Origin: Lysobacteraceae bacterium NML95-0200
GTDB taxonomy: Bacteria; Pseudomonadota; Gammaproteobacteria; Xanthomonadales; Xanthomonadaceae
Direction of reading: 5' to 3'
Length of the DNA stretch: 64,000 nucleotides
Assembly (NCBI GenBank): GCA_002798255.1
Contig: NWQQ01000020.1
Span: forward strand, 1-64,000
Numbering within the stretch: the first letter of the stretch is position 1; every line of letters starts with the position of its first letter. This document shows, in pieces, positions 21,307 to 30,604 of the stretch. The position numbers and the translations under genes are program-made. Below the pieces are notes generated by a model. That model was not told where the DNA came from. It ran no database searches and was given only the letters and a program-made list of their open reading frames with translations.

Positions 21307-23889
21307 ATGGCCCAACCGACCGAAACCGCCCGCGAAATCATCCCGGTCAACCTCGAAGACGAAATGCGTCGCAGCTACCTCGATTACGCCATGAGCGTGA
21401 TTGTCGGGCGCGCACTGCCGGATGTGCGCGATGGCTTAAAGCCCGTGCATCGCCGCGTGCTGTTCGCCATGAACGAGCTGGGCGCGCACAGCAACAAGCC
21501 GTATTACAAGTCCGCGCGTATCGTCGGCGATGTCATCGGTAAATACCACCCGCATGGCGATGCCTCGGTGTACGACACGCTGGTGCGCATGGCACAGCCG
21601 TTCTCGCTGCGTTACCTTCTGGTGGACGGGCAGGGCAACTTCGGCTCGGTGGATGGCGACCCGCCAGCGGCGATGCGTTACACCGAAGCGCGCATGTCGA
21701 AGATGGCGCACGAGCTGCTGGCCGATATCGACAAGGAAACCGTCGATTTCCAGCCCAATTACGACGAGAAGGAGCTGGAGCCGACGGTGATGCCGACGCG
21801 GTTTCCGAACCTCCTGGTCAACGGCTCGGCGGGCATTGCCGTGGGCATGGCCACCAATATCCCGCCGCACAATATGAGCGAAGTGGTGGATGCACTGCTG
21901 GCGCTGATTGAAACGCCGAGCCTGGATATCGACGGCCTGATGGAATACATCCCCGGCCCGGACTTCCCCACTGGCGGCATCATCAATGGCGTGGGCGGCA
22001 TCCAGCTGGCCTATCGCACCGGCAAGGGGCGGGTGCGGATGCGCGCCAAGGCCGATATCGAAGTGGCCGACAATGGCCGCGAAGCGATTGTCGTCACCGA
22101 AATCCCGTACCAGGTCAACAAGGCGCGCCTGATTGAAAAAATCGCCGAGCTGGTCAAGGAAAAGAAACTCGAAGGCATCAGCGAGCTGCGCGATGAGTCC
22201 GACAAGGACGGCATGCGCATCTATATCGAAGTCAAGCGCGGCGAATCGGCCGAAGTGGTGCTGAACAACCTGTATGCACAAACGCCGATGGAATCGGTGT
22301 TCGGCATCAACATGGTGGCACTGGTCGATGGCCGCCCGCAGCTTTTGAACCTCAAGCAGATTCTCGAAGCCTTCCTGCGCCACCGGCGTGAAGTGGTTAC
22401 CCGTCGCACCATTTTCGAGCTGCGCCGCGCCCGTGCCCGCGCGCATATTTTGGAAGGGCTGACGGTGGCGCTGGCCAATATCGACGAGATGATTGAGCTC
22501 ATCAAAACCTCGGCCAACCCCGAAGAAGCCCGGCAAAGAATGCTCGCCCGCCGTTGGCAGCCGGGCATGGTTGGCGCGCTGCTGGCCGCCAGCGGCGCCG
22601 AGGCCTCGCGCCCGGAAGACTTGCCCGGCGGCGTGGGCCTGATTGAAGGCGTGTACCAGCTCACCGAAACCCAGGCGCAGCAGATTCTGGAAATGCGCCT
22701 GCACCGCCTGACTGGCCTTGAGCAGGAAAAGCTCACCGAAGAATACCGCCAACTGCTCGATGCCATCCGCGGCCTGATTGAAATCCTGGAGCATCCCGGC
22801 GTGCTGATGCGGGTCATCCGCGAAGAACTGACCGCGCTCAAGGCCGAATTTGGCGATGCGCGCCGCAGTGAAATCCGCGCCAGCGAAGAAGACCTGGACA
22901 TTCTCGACCTGATTGCCCCCGAAGACGTGGTGGTGACCCTCTCGCACGCCGGTTATGCCAAGCGCCAGCCCGCCACCAGCTATCGCGCGCAAAGGCGCGG
23001 CGGCAAGGGGCGCAATGCCGCAGCCACCAAGGACGAGGATTTCATCGACCAGTTGTGGCTGGTCAATACCCACGACACCCTGCTGACCTTCACCAGCGCA
23101 GGCCGGGTGTTCTGGCTGTCGGTGTATCAGCTGCCCGATGCCGGCCCCAATGCCCGTGGCCGCCCCATCATCAACTGGATTAAGCTGGAAGAAGGCGAAA
23201 AAGTGCAGGCAGTACTGCCGGTGCGCGAATATCTGGAGGGCAAGTTCGTGTTCTTTGCCACCCGCAACGGCACGGTGAAAAAGACCCCGCTGACCGAATT
23301 CGCCTATCGCCTGGCGCGCGGCAAAATCGCCATCAACCTGGACGAAGGCGATGCCCTGGTAAATGCCGAACTCACCGACGGCGAGCGCGACATCATGCTG
23401 TTTGCCAGCAATGGCAAGGCGGTGCGCTTTGACGAAAACACCGTGCGCGCCATGGGACGCACCGCCACCGGCGTGCGCGGCATGAAACTTGCCGAAGGCG
23501 AGAGCGTGCAAAGCCTTATCGTGGTCGATGGCGAGGGCGATATCCTCACCGCCAGCGAAAACGGCTTTGGCAAGCGCACCGAACTTGCCGAGTTCCCCAA
23601 GAAAGGCCGTGGCACCCAGGGCGTGATTGCGCTGAAAACCACCGAACGCAACGGCCAGCTGGTCGGTGCCATCCAGCTCACCGAGCACCACGACGTGTTG
23701 CTGATTTCTGACGGCGGCACCCTGGTGCGCACCCCGGCTTCCGATATCGCCCAGGTCGGTCGCAACACCCAGGGCGTGACCCTGATGCGCGTTGCCAAGG
23801 ACGAAAAACTGCAAGCCATCGAACGCCTGGATGTTTCGCTGGACGCGGGCGAAGAAGAAAACAGCGAGGCCGATACGCCCAAGGCCTGA
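21307..23889 (+). CDS. gyrA: DNA gyrase subunit A
   Basis: An 860-residue type IIA topoisomerase subunit that cuts and rejoins DNA within the A2B2 gyrase complex. The breakage-reunion domain covers about residues 1-520 with the catalytic Tyr in [14 protein letters not shown]. The C-terminal beta-pinwheel starts with the GyrA-box AQRRGGKGR. The quinolone-resistance-determining region reads [17 protein letters not shown] (81-97): the residue matching E. coli Ser83 is Ala86, while Asp87 is conserved as Asp90. A long perfect hairpin follows the gene. Confidence 0.97.
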   Translation: MAQPTETAREIIPVNLEDEMRRSYLDYAMSVIVGRALPDVRDGLKPVHRRVLFAMNELGAHSNKPYYKSARIVGDVIGKYHPHGDASVYDTLVRMAQPFSLRYLLVDGQGNFGSVDGDPPAAMRYTEARMSKMAHELLADIDKETVDFQPNYDEKELEPTVMPTRFPNLLVNGSAGIAVGMATNIPPHNMSEVVDALLALIETPSLDIDGLMEYIPGPDFPTGGIINGVGGIQLAYRTGKGRVRMRAKADIEVADNGREAIVVTEIPYQVNKARLIEKIAELVKEKKLEGISELRDESDKDGMRIYIEVKRGESAEVVLNNLYAQTPMESVFGINMVALVDGRPQLLNLKQILEAFLRHRREVVTRRTIFELRRARARAHILEGLTVALANIDEMIELIKTSANPEEARQRMLARRWQPGMVGALLAASGAEASRPEDLPGGVGLIEGVYQLTETQAQQILEMRLHRLTGLEQEKLTEEYRQLLDAIRGLIEILEHPGVLMRVIREELTALKAEFGDARRSEIRASEEDLDILDLIAPEDVVVTLSHAGYAKRQPATSYRAQRRGGKGRNAAATKDEDFIDQLWLVNTHDTLLTFTSAGRVFWLSVYQLPDAGPNARGRPIINWIKLEEGEKVQAVLPVREYLEGKFVFFATRNGTVKKTPLTEFAYRLARGKIAINLDEGDALVNAELTDGERDIMLFASNGKAVRFDENTVRAMGRTATGVRGMKLAEGESVQSLIVVDGEGDILTASENGFGKRTELAEFPKKGRGTQGVIALKTTERNGQLVGAIQLTEHHDVLLISDGGTLVRTPASDIAQVGRNTQGVTLMRVAKDEKLQAIERLDVSLDAGEEENSEADTPKA

Positions 23890-23904
23890 TGTCGGAAAGC
23901 CCGA

Positions 23905-23940
23905 ACCCACAAAGGCAGGTAGATGCCTGCCTTTGTGGGT
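23905..23940. terminator. Strong hairpin between gyrA and a convergent gene
   Basis: A 15-bp perfect stem (ACCCACAAAGGCAGG and its complement) with a 6-nt loop lies between the gyrA stop (23889) and the stop of the convergent gene (23944). There is no long T-run, but the symmetric position suits a bidirectional terminator. Confidence 0.7.
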
Positions 23941-23943
23941 CAG

Positions 23944-24687
23944 TTAATCGCTTATCTGCCAGTTATACCCTTCGCGGCGAACCCGGTAGCGGCTGTGCTG
24001 GGGCTTGCCATCGCGCTGCCAGATGGCATCCACTTCGCCGCTGCCGCTGCCATCGGTGCGGTAGTCGCGGATATGGATGTGGTCGTGGTTTTTATCGCAG
24101 GCGGGAATGCTGCTCATGGGCTGTCCATCGCGTAGCAGGCAGGGGTTTCCAAGGCCATGCTCTGCGGCGATATGTGCGGCCAGGGTGCTTGCCAGTGCCG
24201 GTGGCGTTTCCACGATATAGGTGGTGGCCGGTTCGGTGATTTTCGTGCTGGCGGCAGCCTGCGGGGCGCTGCGGGTGGTCGTGGCCGTGGCCGGTTTTTG
24301 TCGCTGCTGCCAGAAGGCGCTCATCAGCAGTACCGCGCCGATGCCCACCAGCAGCGCGGCACGGACGCGCGCCGGGGTGCGGGTCTTTTTCGCAGGTGTT
24401 TGTGCAGTGGCATAGCCGCCGGACACAAAGCTGCCCGTGTGCTGCGGGCCAGGCTCCAGCAGTCCCGCCTCGCGCAGCAATTGGCGGGCTTTTGAATAAT
24501 CATCTGCATGCACGACCCAGACCGAAGGCTGGCTGGCGTTGGGGGCATCGTGGTAGCTGAAACCGCGCGAATAGCTGCCCTTGTAGGAGCGTCCGTTGCG
24601 GATACGGGTGGCAATGCCTTCTTTTTCCAGCAGCTCGGCTACGCCTTCCACGGTTTCCAGCCGCTGGCTTGTGAATATCTGGCGCAT
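23944..24687 (-). CDS. DUF2007-like protein with one membrane segment
   Basis: 247 residues. The first 70 or so (MRQIFTSQRLETVEGVAELL, VWVVHADDYSKARQLLREAG) look like the DUF2007 ferredoxin-like domain. A Lys/Thr-rich linker leads to one transmembrane helix (AALLVGIGAVLLMSAFW, about 110-126). The C-terminal 100 residues (GNPCLLRDGQPMSS, AIWQRDGKPQHSRYRVRREG) are probably outside the cytoplasm and unassigned. The start is 1 bp from the tesB stop, so the two genes are cotranscribed. Function unknown. Confidence 0.65.
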   Translation of the reverse strand: MRQIFTSQRLETVEGVAELLEKEGIATRIRNGRSYKGSYSRGFSYHDAPNASQPSVWVVHADDYSKARQLLREAGLLEPGPQHTGSFVSGGYATAQTPAKKTRTPARVRAALLVGIGAVLLMSAFWQQRQKPATATTTRSAPQAAASTKITEPATTYIVETPPALASTLAAHIAAEHGLGNPCLLRDGQPMSSIPACDKNHDHIHIRDYRTDGSGSGEVDAIWQRDGKPQHSRYRVRREGYNWQISD

Positions 24688-24688
24688 T

Positions 24689-25555
24689 TCAGGTGTCCTT
24701 CAATACCCGCACCATGCCTTCTTGCACGGTGCTGGCCACCAGGCGACCCTGGGTGTCGAAAATCTGCCCGCGCGCCAGGCCGCGCGAGTTTTGCGCGCTG
24801 GGGCTGTCAATCGAATACAGCAGCCACTCGTCGGCGCGGAACGGGCGGTGGAACCACAGCGCATGGTCGAGCGAGGCCATCTGCACATTCGGCTGGTAAT
24901 AGCTGATGCCATGCGGAAAATTGGCCGTGCCCAGCAGGTGAAAATCGCTGGCATAGGCCAGCAGCGCGCGGTGCAGTGCCGGGGCATCGCCGACTTTTTC
25001 CGCCAGCCGGAACCAGACCTGCTGATAGGGCGGGCGCTTGGGCGGGTTCAGCTCGTCACGCGGATACACATGACGGAACTCGAACGGCCCGGCGCGGTCC
25101 AGCCAGCGTTGAATCTTGATGGGCAGGGTATCCAGCACTTCTTGCGGTACGGCAGGCTCCAGTGCGATGTCTTCCGGGCGCGGCACTTCCGGCATGGAAA
25201 GCTGGTGGGTGGCGCCGTCTTCGTGCTGGTGAAAGGAGGCCGCGCAGAAAAAAATCACCTGGCCATGCTGGATGGCGCTGACCCGGCGTACCGAGAAGCT
25301 GCCGCCATCACGGCTGCGATCCACTTCGTAAATGATGGGGGCGTTGATATCGCCGGCGCGCAAAAAATAGGCATGTAGCGAATGCGCCTCGCGCGGTGAT
25401 TGCATGGTGGCCTGCGCCGCAGACAGCGCCTGTCCCAGCACCTGGCCGCCGAACACGTACTTGGTGCCGATATCACGGCTTTGGCCGCGAAACAGATTAT
25501 CTTCAAGGCGCTCCAGGGTGAGCAGCTCGACCAGTTCGGATACGGGTGGGGACAT
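24689..25555 (-). CDS. tesB: Acyl-CoA thioesterase II
   Basis: A 288-residue double hot-dog thioesterase that hydrolyses acyl-CoA to free acid and CoA. Motifs typical of TesB: FRGQSRDIGTKYVFGGQVLGQALSAA, SLHAYFLRAGD, YEVDRSRDGGSFSVRRVSAIQHG in the first domain and LGTANFPHGI, MASLDHALWFHRPFRADEWLLY in the second. The Asp/Gln/Thr catalytic set of this family appears to be present. Confidence 0.94.
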   Translation of the reverse strand: MSPPVSELVELLTLERLEDNLFRGQSRDIGTKYVFGGQVLGQALSAAQATMQSPREAHSLHAYFLRAGDINAPIIYEVDRSRDGGSFSVRRVSAIQHGQVIFFCAASFHQHEDGATHQLSMPEVPRPEDIALEPAVPQEVLDTLPIKIQRWLDRAGPFEFRHVYPRDELNPPKRPPYQQVWFRLAEKVGDAPALHRALLAYASDFHLLGTANFPHGISYYQPNVQMASLDHALWFHRPFRADEWLLYSIDSPSAQNSRGLARGQIFDTQGRLVASTVQEGMVRVLKDT

Positions 25556-25736
25556 GGGGCAGTAACAGCGAGGCAGCGGCTGATTATAGCGAGCGCGCCT
25601 GTGCTTCCCATTCGGGAGATGAAGATTTGTAATCCCCGTGCTATGTGCACGGCTGTAATGTCCCAGTAGTTTCTGCCAGCACTATTGCCGGAAGTCGAAC
25701 TGCCCAAACAGGAAGCCTTCGGGTATCGTGTCGCCG

Positions 25737-26771
25737 ATGAAAAAATCCGATTTTCACTTTGATCTGCCCGAACATCTGATTGCGCAGGCGCCGTTGCCGC
25801 AGCGTTCGGCCAGCCGTTTATTGCTGGTACCGCCGGGGCAGGGCGATTTTCAAGACCTGGGCATGGCCGATTTGCCGCAGTTGTTGCGCGCGGGTGATTT
25901 GCTGGTTTTCAACGATACCCGGGTGATTCCGGCGCGCCTGTTTGGCCAGAAGGCTACCGGTGGGCGGGTGGAGATTTTGATTGAGCGTTTGCTGCCAGAG
26001 AATCAGGCGCGTGCGCAGATAGGTGCGAGCAAGGCGCCCAAGCCCGGCAGCCGTATCCAGCTTGATGCCGGGGGTGAGGCGGAAGTGCTGGCGCGTGATG
26101 AGGGCTTCTACCATTTGCAGTTTCATCTGGATGCGCCGCTGCAAGAGTGGCTGATGGCCGCCGGCCGCCTGCCACTGCCGCCGTATATCAGCCGTGAAGT
26201 GGGGGCGGAAGATGCCGAGCGTTACCAGACGGTATTTGCCCGCCATGTGGGTGCGGTGGCAGCGCCCACGGCCGGGCTGCATTTTGACGATGCGCTGCTG
26301 GCGGCCTTGACGGCCAGGGGGGTGGAGTTTGGTCATGTCACCCTGCATGTGGGCGCGGGGACGTTCCAGCCGGTGCGGGTGGAGGACATCCGCCAGCACA
26401 GCATGCACAGCGAATGGCTGAATGTGGGCGCGGAGCTGGTACAGCAGGTGCGCAGCACCCGTGAGCGTGGCGGCCGGGTGATTGCCGTGGGTACCACCGT
26501 GGTGCGGGCGCTGGAGAGCGCGATGCGCGAGGGTCAGTTGCAGCCCTTTGCCGGAGAAACCCGCATTTTCATCTTCCCCGGCAAGAAGGTGCAGAGCGTG
26601 GATGCGATGCTGACCAATTTCCATCTGCCCGAAAGCACCCTGCTGATGCTGGTTTCGGCCTTTGCCGGCCAGGCGCGCATCATGGCGGCCTATCAACACG
26701 CCATCGCTGCGCAATACCGTTTCTTCAGCTACGGCGATGCCATGCTGCTATGGCGCAATGATGAAGCGTAA
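25737..26771 (+). CDS. queA: tRNA preQ1(34) S-adenosylmethionine ribosyltransferase-isomerase
   Basis: A 344-residue enzyme of queuosine synthesis that transfers and isomerises ribose from SAM to preQ1 at the tRNA wobble base. Diagnostic segments: [67 protein letters not shown] and [20 protein letters not shown] chose ATG 25737 (MKKSDFHF), which matches the conserved family start; GTG 25728 is an alternative. The usual partner tgt is not next to it; an iron transporter follows. Confidence 0.95.
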   Translation: MKKSDFHFDLPEHLIAQAPLPQRSASRLLLVPPGQGDFQDLGMADLPQLLRAGDLLVFNDTRVIPARLFGQKATGGRVEILIERLLPENQARAQIGASKAPKPGSRIQLDAGGEAEVLARDEGFYHLQFHLDAPLQEWLMAAGRLPLPPYISREVGAEDAERYQTVFARHVGAVAAPTAGLHFDDALLAALTARGVEFGHVTLHVGAGTFQPVRVEDIRQHSMHSEWLNVGAELVQQVRSTRERGGRVIAVGTTVVRALESAMREGQLQPFAGETRIFIFPGKKVQSVDAMLTNFHLPESTLLMLVSAFAGQARIMAAYQHAIAAQYRFFSYGDAMLLWRNDEA

Positions 26772-26798
26772 AATCTTGCCGTTGGCAAGATATGCAAT

Positions 26799-26813
26799 TG
26801 CGTATAATTCTCA
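26799..26813 (+). promoter_or_regulatory. Fur-box-like site overlapping a TATAAT -10 box
   Basis: TGCGTAT-A-ATTCTCA fits the 7-1-7 Fur pattern (TGATAAT-n-ATTATCA), with a strong right half. It contains a perfect -10 box TATAAT (26803-26808); TTGGCA at 26782-26787 is a possible -35 with short spacing. It lies 26 bp upstream of the iron-binding protein gene. A repressor here would block RNA polymerase, which fits iron repression. Confidence 0.5.
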
Positions 26814-26839
26814 ATAAATTTTTTTGCCCGAGACTCCCC

Positions 26840-27904
26840 ATGCGTCTGTTTCCCAAATTGTTGCTGCCTGCCGCCTGTGCGCTGGCGCTGGCCGCCTGCC
26901 AGAAAGAATCCACCGAGGACACGGCCACTGCCCATCAGGCGGCCAAGGCCGCGGGTGAGGTCAATCTCTACACCACCCGCGAGCCGGGGCTGATTCAGCC
27001 GCTGCTGGATGCGTTCACTGCCGAAACCGGCATCAAGGTCAATACGGTGTTCTTGAAGGATGGCCTGATGGAGCGCCTGAATGCCGAGGGTGAGCGCTCC
27101 AGCGCCGATATCCTGATGACGGTGGATACCGGCAACCTGCTGGACATGGTGGAGGCCGGTCACGGCCAGCCGCTGAAATCCGAGGTGCTGGAGGCGGCCA
27201 TCCCGGCGCATCTGCGCGGCGCCAATGGCGAATGGTTTGCGCTGTCGCTGCGCGACCGCGTGGTATATGCCGACAAGGACATGCATCTGCCCGAGGGGCT
27301 GACCTATCAGGACCTTGCCAAGCCCGAATACAAGGGCAAGCTGTGCATCCGTTCCGGCCAGCATCCTTATAACACCAGCCTGATTGCGGCGATGATTGCC
27401 CACGAGGGAGAGGCCAAAACCGAAAGCTGGCTGCGCGGGGTCAAGGCCAATCTGGCACGCAAGCCCGCCGGTGGCGACCGCGATGTGGCGCGCGACATCC
27501 TGGCGGGCATCTGTGACCTGGGGATTGCCAATACCTATTACGTGGGGCGGATGAAAAATGCTGAACCAGGCAGCGAGCAGCACCAGTGGGGCGAGGCCAT
27601 CAAGGTGGTGCGCCCGAGCTTTGCCGATGCCGGCACGCATGTGAATATCAGCGGTGCGGTGCTGGCCAAGCACGCGCCGAACCGCGATAACGCCGTGCGG
27701 CTGATGGAATATCTGGTGTCCGACCCGGCACAGGCACTGTATGCCAAGGCCAATTACGAATATCCGGTGAAGGCCGGGGTTGAGCTTGACCCGGTGATTG
27801 CGGCGCTGGGGCCGCTACAGGTGGATGGCCTGCCGCTGGCCGAGGTGTACCAATACCGCCGCGCTGCCAGCGAGCTGGTGGACAAGGTGGGTTTTGACCA
27901 GTAA
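26840..27904 (+). CDS. fbpA: Ferric iron ABC transporter, substrate-binding lipoprotein
   Basis: 354 residues. A lipoprotein signal ends in the lipobox LAAC (MRLFPKLLLPAACALALAAC). The mature protein is a class II periplasmic binding protein: VNLYTTREPGLIQPLLDAFT, GERSSADILMTVDTGNLLDM, RSGQHPYNTSLIAAMIAHEG, and the Tyr pair in GIANTYYVGRM that binds Fe3+ in FbpA/FutA proteins. It begins a three-gene operon with a permease and an ATPase. ATG 26840 is chosen because the signal peptide starts there. Confidence 0.9.
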   Translation: MRLFPKLLLPAACALALAACQKESTEDTATAHQAAKAAGEVNLYTTREPGLIQPLLDAFTAETGIKVNTVFLKDGLMERLNAEGERSSADILMTVDTGNLLDMVEAGHGQPLKSEVLEAAIPAHLRGANGEWFALSLRDRVVYADKDMHLPEGLTYQDLAKPEYKGKLCIRSGQHPYNTSLIAAMIAHEGEAKTESWLRGVKANLARKPAGGDRDVARDILAGICDLGIANTYYVGRMKNAEPGSEQHQWGEAIKVVRPSFADAGTHVNISGAVLAKHAPNRDNAVRLMEYLVSDPAQALYAKANYEYPVKAGVELDPVIAALGPLQVDGLPLAEVYQYRRAASELVDKVGFDQ

Positions 27905-27910
27905 GCCTGC

Positions 27911-29587
27911 ATGTCATCAGTAACCGAGGTCATCCACGGGCACGGCGCAGTTGCAAGACTGCGCCGCGACCATTCACGGGCAGGCATCTGGCGCTGGGCA
28001 TTGTATCTGGCCGCAGCCCTGACCCTGCTGCCGGTGCTGGCGCTGGGCTGGCAGGCGGCACAGGGCAGCAGCGGGTTATGGGCGCATCTGGCACAGCATG
28101 TATTGCCGCGCGCCACGCTCAATACCCTGTACCTGCTGGCCGGGGTGGGCACGCTTGCCGCGGCCATCGGCATTGGTGCGGCCTGGCTGGTGTCGGCCTA
28201 CCGCTTCCCCGGTCGCAGCGTACTGGGCTGGATGCTGTTGCTGCCGCTGGCGGTGCCTACCTATATCGTCGCCTTTGCCTATATCGACATCCTGCATCCC
28301 TTGGGGCCACTACAGGGCGGGCTGCGCTGGCTGCTGGGGTTTGATAGCCCACGGCAGTGGCGCTTGCCGGACATGCGCTCGCTCTGGCTGGCCATGGTGC
28401 TGATGGCGCTGGTGCTGTACCCATATGTCTATCTCACCTGCCGGGCGCTGTTTGCCACCCAGTCGGCTGGCCTGATTGAAGCCGGGCGGATGCTGGGTCT
28501 CAGCCAGCGTGCGGTGTTCTGGCGGCTGGTATTGCCACTGGCACGCCCGGCATTGGCGGTGGGCGTGGCGCTGGTGTTGCTGGAGACGCTGAACGATATC
28601 GGTGCCTCGGAGTTTTTGGGGGTGCAGACCCTGACCGTTGCCATCCACGCCACCTGGGTGACGCGCAGTGACCTGCCGGGCGCGGCGCAAATCGCCCTGA
28701 CCCTGCTGGCACTGGTGCTGTTGCTGCTGGGGGTGGAGCGTTATGGACGCCGCCGCCAGCGGTTTGCGGCCAGCAGCCGCAAATACCGCCCGATTGAACC
28801 CAAACGCCTGCATGGCCGCGCGGCGTGGACGGCCAGCCTGCTGTGCGCCTTGCCGGTGCTGTTCGGCTTTGTATTGCCCGCCCTGCACCTGGCCTGGCAG
28901 GCCGCGACGCGCTTTGCCGATGGCATTCGGCCTTCGCAAGCCCTGCTGGATGCGGCATTCAACACGCTGAAAGTCGGCCTGCTGGCGACCCTGGTTATCG
29001 TGCTGCTCGGCCTGCTGCTGGCCTGGGCGCTGCGGCTGGTGCAGGCTGGCCGGGCATCGGCGGGAGCGCAACTGGCATTCCGTCTGGCAAGCCTTGGCTA
29101 TGCCCTGCCCGGCACGGTGCTGGCCATTGGCCTGATGGTGGTGCTGGGGGCGAGTGATGCCGCGCTTGGCCGGGCGTTTTTGATGGGTTCGATGAGCGCC
29201 TTGGTGATGGCCTATGCGCTGCGCTTTCTGGCGATTTCCGCAGGCACCCTGGATGCCGGTTTCTCGCGCCTGCCGCCCTCTATCGACCAGGCGGCGGCCT
29301 CGCTGGGCTGCAATGCCCGGCAGCGGCTCTGGCGCATCCATCTGCCGCTGCTGCGCACCTCGCTGGCCGCCTCGGCCTTGCTGGTACTGGTGGATACCAT
29401 GAAAGAATTACCGGCTACGCTGATGCTGCGGCCACTCAATTTTGAAACGCTGGCCACCTGGCTGTATGGCGAGGCCGCGCGCGGCACGTATGAAGACGGC
29501 GCACTGGCCGGGCTGCTGATTGTCGCCGTGGGCCTGATTCCGGTGATTTGGCTTGCCCAGAACGGTTTGGAAGACAAAAAACAATGA
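27911..29587 (+). CDS. fbpB: Ferric iron ABC transporter permease (fused, two modules)
   Basis: 558 residues with about 12 hydrophobic segments in two homologous halves, each with a binding-protein-dependent permease (EAA) loop: EAGRMLGLSQRAVFWRLVLP in the first half and DQAAASLGCNARQRLWRIHLP in the second. This double-length layout is typical of FbpB/SfuB-type iron permeases. It starts 6 bp after the binding protein gene and overlaps the ATPase gene by 4 bp (ATGA). Confidence 0.9.
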   Translation: MSSVTEVIHGHGAVARLRRDHSRAGIWRWALYLAAALTLLPVLALGWQAAQGSSGLWAHLAQHVLPRATLNTLYLLAGVGTLAAAIGIGAAWLVSAYRFPGRSVLGWMLLLPLAVPTYIVAFAYIDILHPLGPLQGGLRWLLGFDSPRQWRLPDMRSLWLAMVLMALVLYPYVYLTCRALFATQSAGLIEAGRMLGLSQRAVFWRLVLPLARPALAVGVALVLLETLNDIGASEFLGVQTLTVAIHATWVTRSDLPGAAQIALTLLALVLLLLGVERYGRRRQRFAASSRKYRPIEPKRLHGRAAWTASLLCALPVLFGFVLPALHLAWQAATRFADGIRPSQALLDAAFNTLKVGLLATLVIVLLGLLLAWALRLVQAGRASAGAQLAFRLASLGYALPGTVLAIGLMVVLGASDAALGRAFLMGSMSALVMAYALRFLAISAGTLDAGFSRLPPSIDQAAASLGCNARQRLWRIHLPLLRTSLAASALLVLVDTMKELPATLMLRPLNFETLATWLYGEAARGTYEDGALAGLLIVAVGLIPVIWLAQNGLEDKKQ

Positions 29588-30573
29588 ATACGAAAACGCC
29601 GCCGCATTTGCATATCAACAGCCTGCTGGTGCGCTATCCCGGCGCCAGCCAGAACGCTGTGGATGGCGTGGACATGCAGCTGGCGCGGGGTGAAATCGGC
29701 GTGCTGCTGGGCGCCTCGGGCAGCGGCAAAACCAGCCTTTTGCGGGCGCTGGCTGGGTTTGAATCGCTTGCTGGCGGTGAAATCCTGCTGGATGGGCAAT
29801 GCATCGCCAGAACTGGCCACGGCCTGCCGCCGGAAAAGCGCCGCCTGGGCATGATGTTTCAGGATTTCGCCCTGTTCCCGCATCTGGATGTGGCCGCCAA
29901 TATCGGCTTTGGCCTTGGCAAGATGGCGCGTGAGGCGCGCCGTGACTGTATTCACGGCTGGCTGGCGCGCATCGGCCTTGACGGTTTTGCCAGCCGCTAT
30001 CCGCATGAACTGTCCGGTGGTCAGCAGCAGCGCGTGGCATTGGCGCGCGCGCTGGCGCCCAAGCCCGCCATGTTACTGCTGGACGAGCCTTTTTCGGCGC
30101 TGGATGCCGATACCCGCGGGCGGCTGGCCGCTGAGTTGCGCCACCTGTTCCGCGAGGCGGACATCACCGTGCTGATGGTGACCCACGACCAGCAGGAAGC
30201 TTTTGCACTGGGCGACAAAGTCGGGGTGATGGCAGGCGGCAAGCTGCTGCAATGGGATAGCCCAGAGGCTTTGTACCATCGCCCGGCCTGTGCGGAAGTG
30301 GCCGGCTTTATTGGCCGTGGCGCCTGGGTGGATGCAACCTGCCTTGGCCTTGCCGCGGGCAAAGTGCGCCTGCGTCCTGAAGCCCTGCGCCTGGATGCCG
30401 ATGGCGTGCTCTCATGTGAAGTGCTGGATGTGCGCTTTCACGGCCCCGGCCAGGTGGCGCGCCTCAAACTCGGGACAGACGAAATCGAGCTTGACCTGCC
30501 GATGGACGTGCAGCTCCAACCCGGCGAGCAGCTGCGCCTGAGCCTCAATAGCGAAAACCTGCCGAGGTTCTAA
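29584..30573 (+). CDS. fbpC: Ferric iron ABC transporter ATP-binding protein
   Basis: 329 residues. Walker A GASGSGKTS, Q-loop MMFQDFALFPHLDV, signature LSGGQQQRVALARAL, Walker B MLLLDEPFSALD and H-loop VTHDQQEAFAL are all present. A C-terminal TOBE-like domain (KVRLRPEALRLDADGV) follows, as in FbpC. ATG 29584 overlaps the permease stop; the frame opens earlier, but that part is permease sequence. It energises ferric iron import. Confidence 0.9.
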   Translation: MNTKTPPHLHINSLLVRYPGASQNAVDGVDMQLARGEIGVLLGASGSGKTSLLRALAGFESLAGGEILLDGQCIARTGHGLPPEKRRLGMMFQDFALFPHLDVAANIGFGLGKMAREARRDCIHGWLARIGLDGFASRYPHELSGGQQQRVALARALAPKPAMLLLDEPFSALDADTRGRLAAELRHLFREADITVLMVTHDQQEAFALGDKVGVMAGGKLLQWDSPEALYHRPACAEVAGFIGRGAWVDATCLGLAAGKVRLRPEALRLDADGVLSCEVLDVRFHGPGQVARLKLGTDEIELDLPMDVQLQPGEQLRLSLNSENLPRF

Positions 30574-30604
30574 ACTTGCCTCTGCTGCTCTGGAGGAAAG
30601 CCCC

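Noticed and set aside
26775-26789. Terminator hairpin after queA (CTTGCC/GGCAAG)
   Set aside because: A short stem with no T-run that overlaps the promoter region of the iron transporter; not convincing as a terminator.
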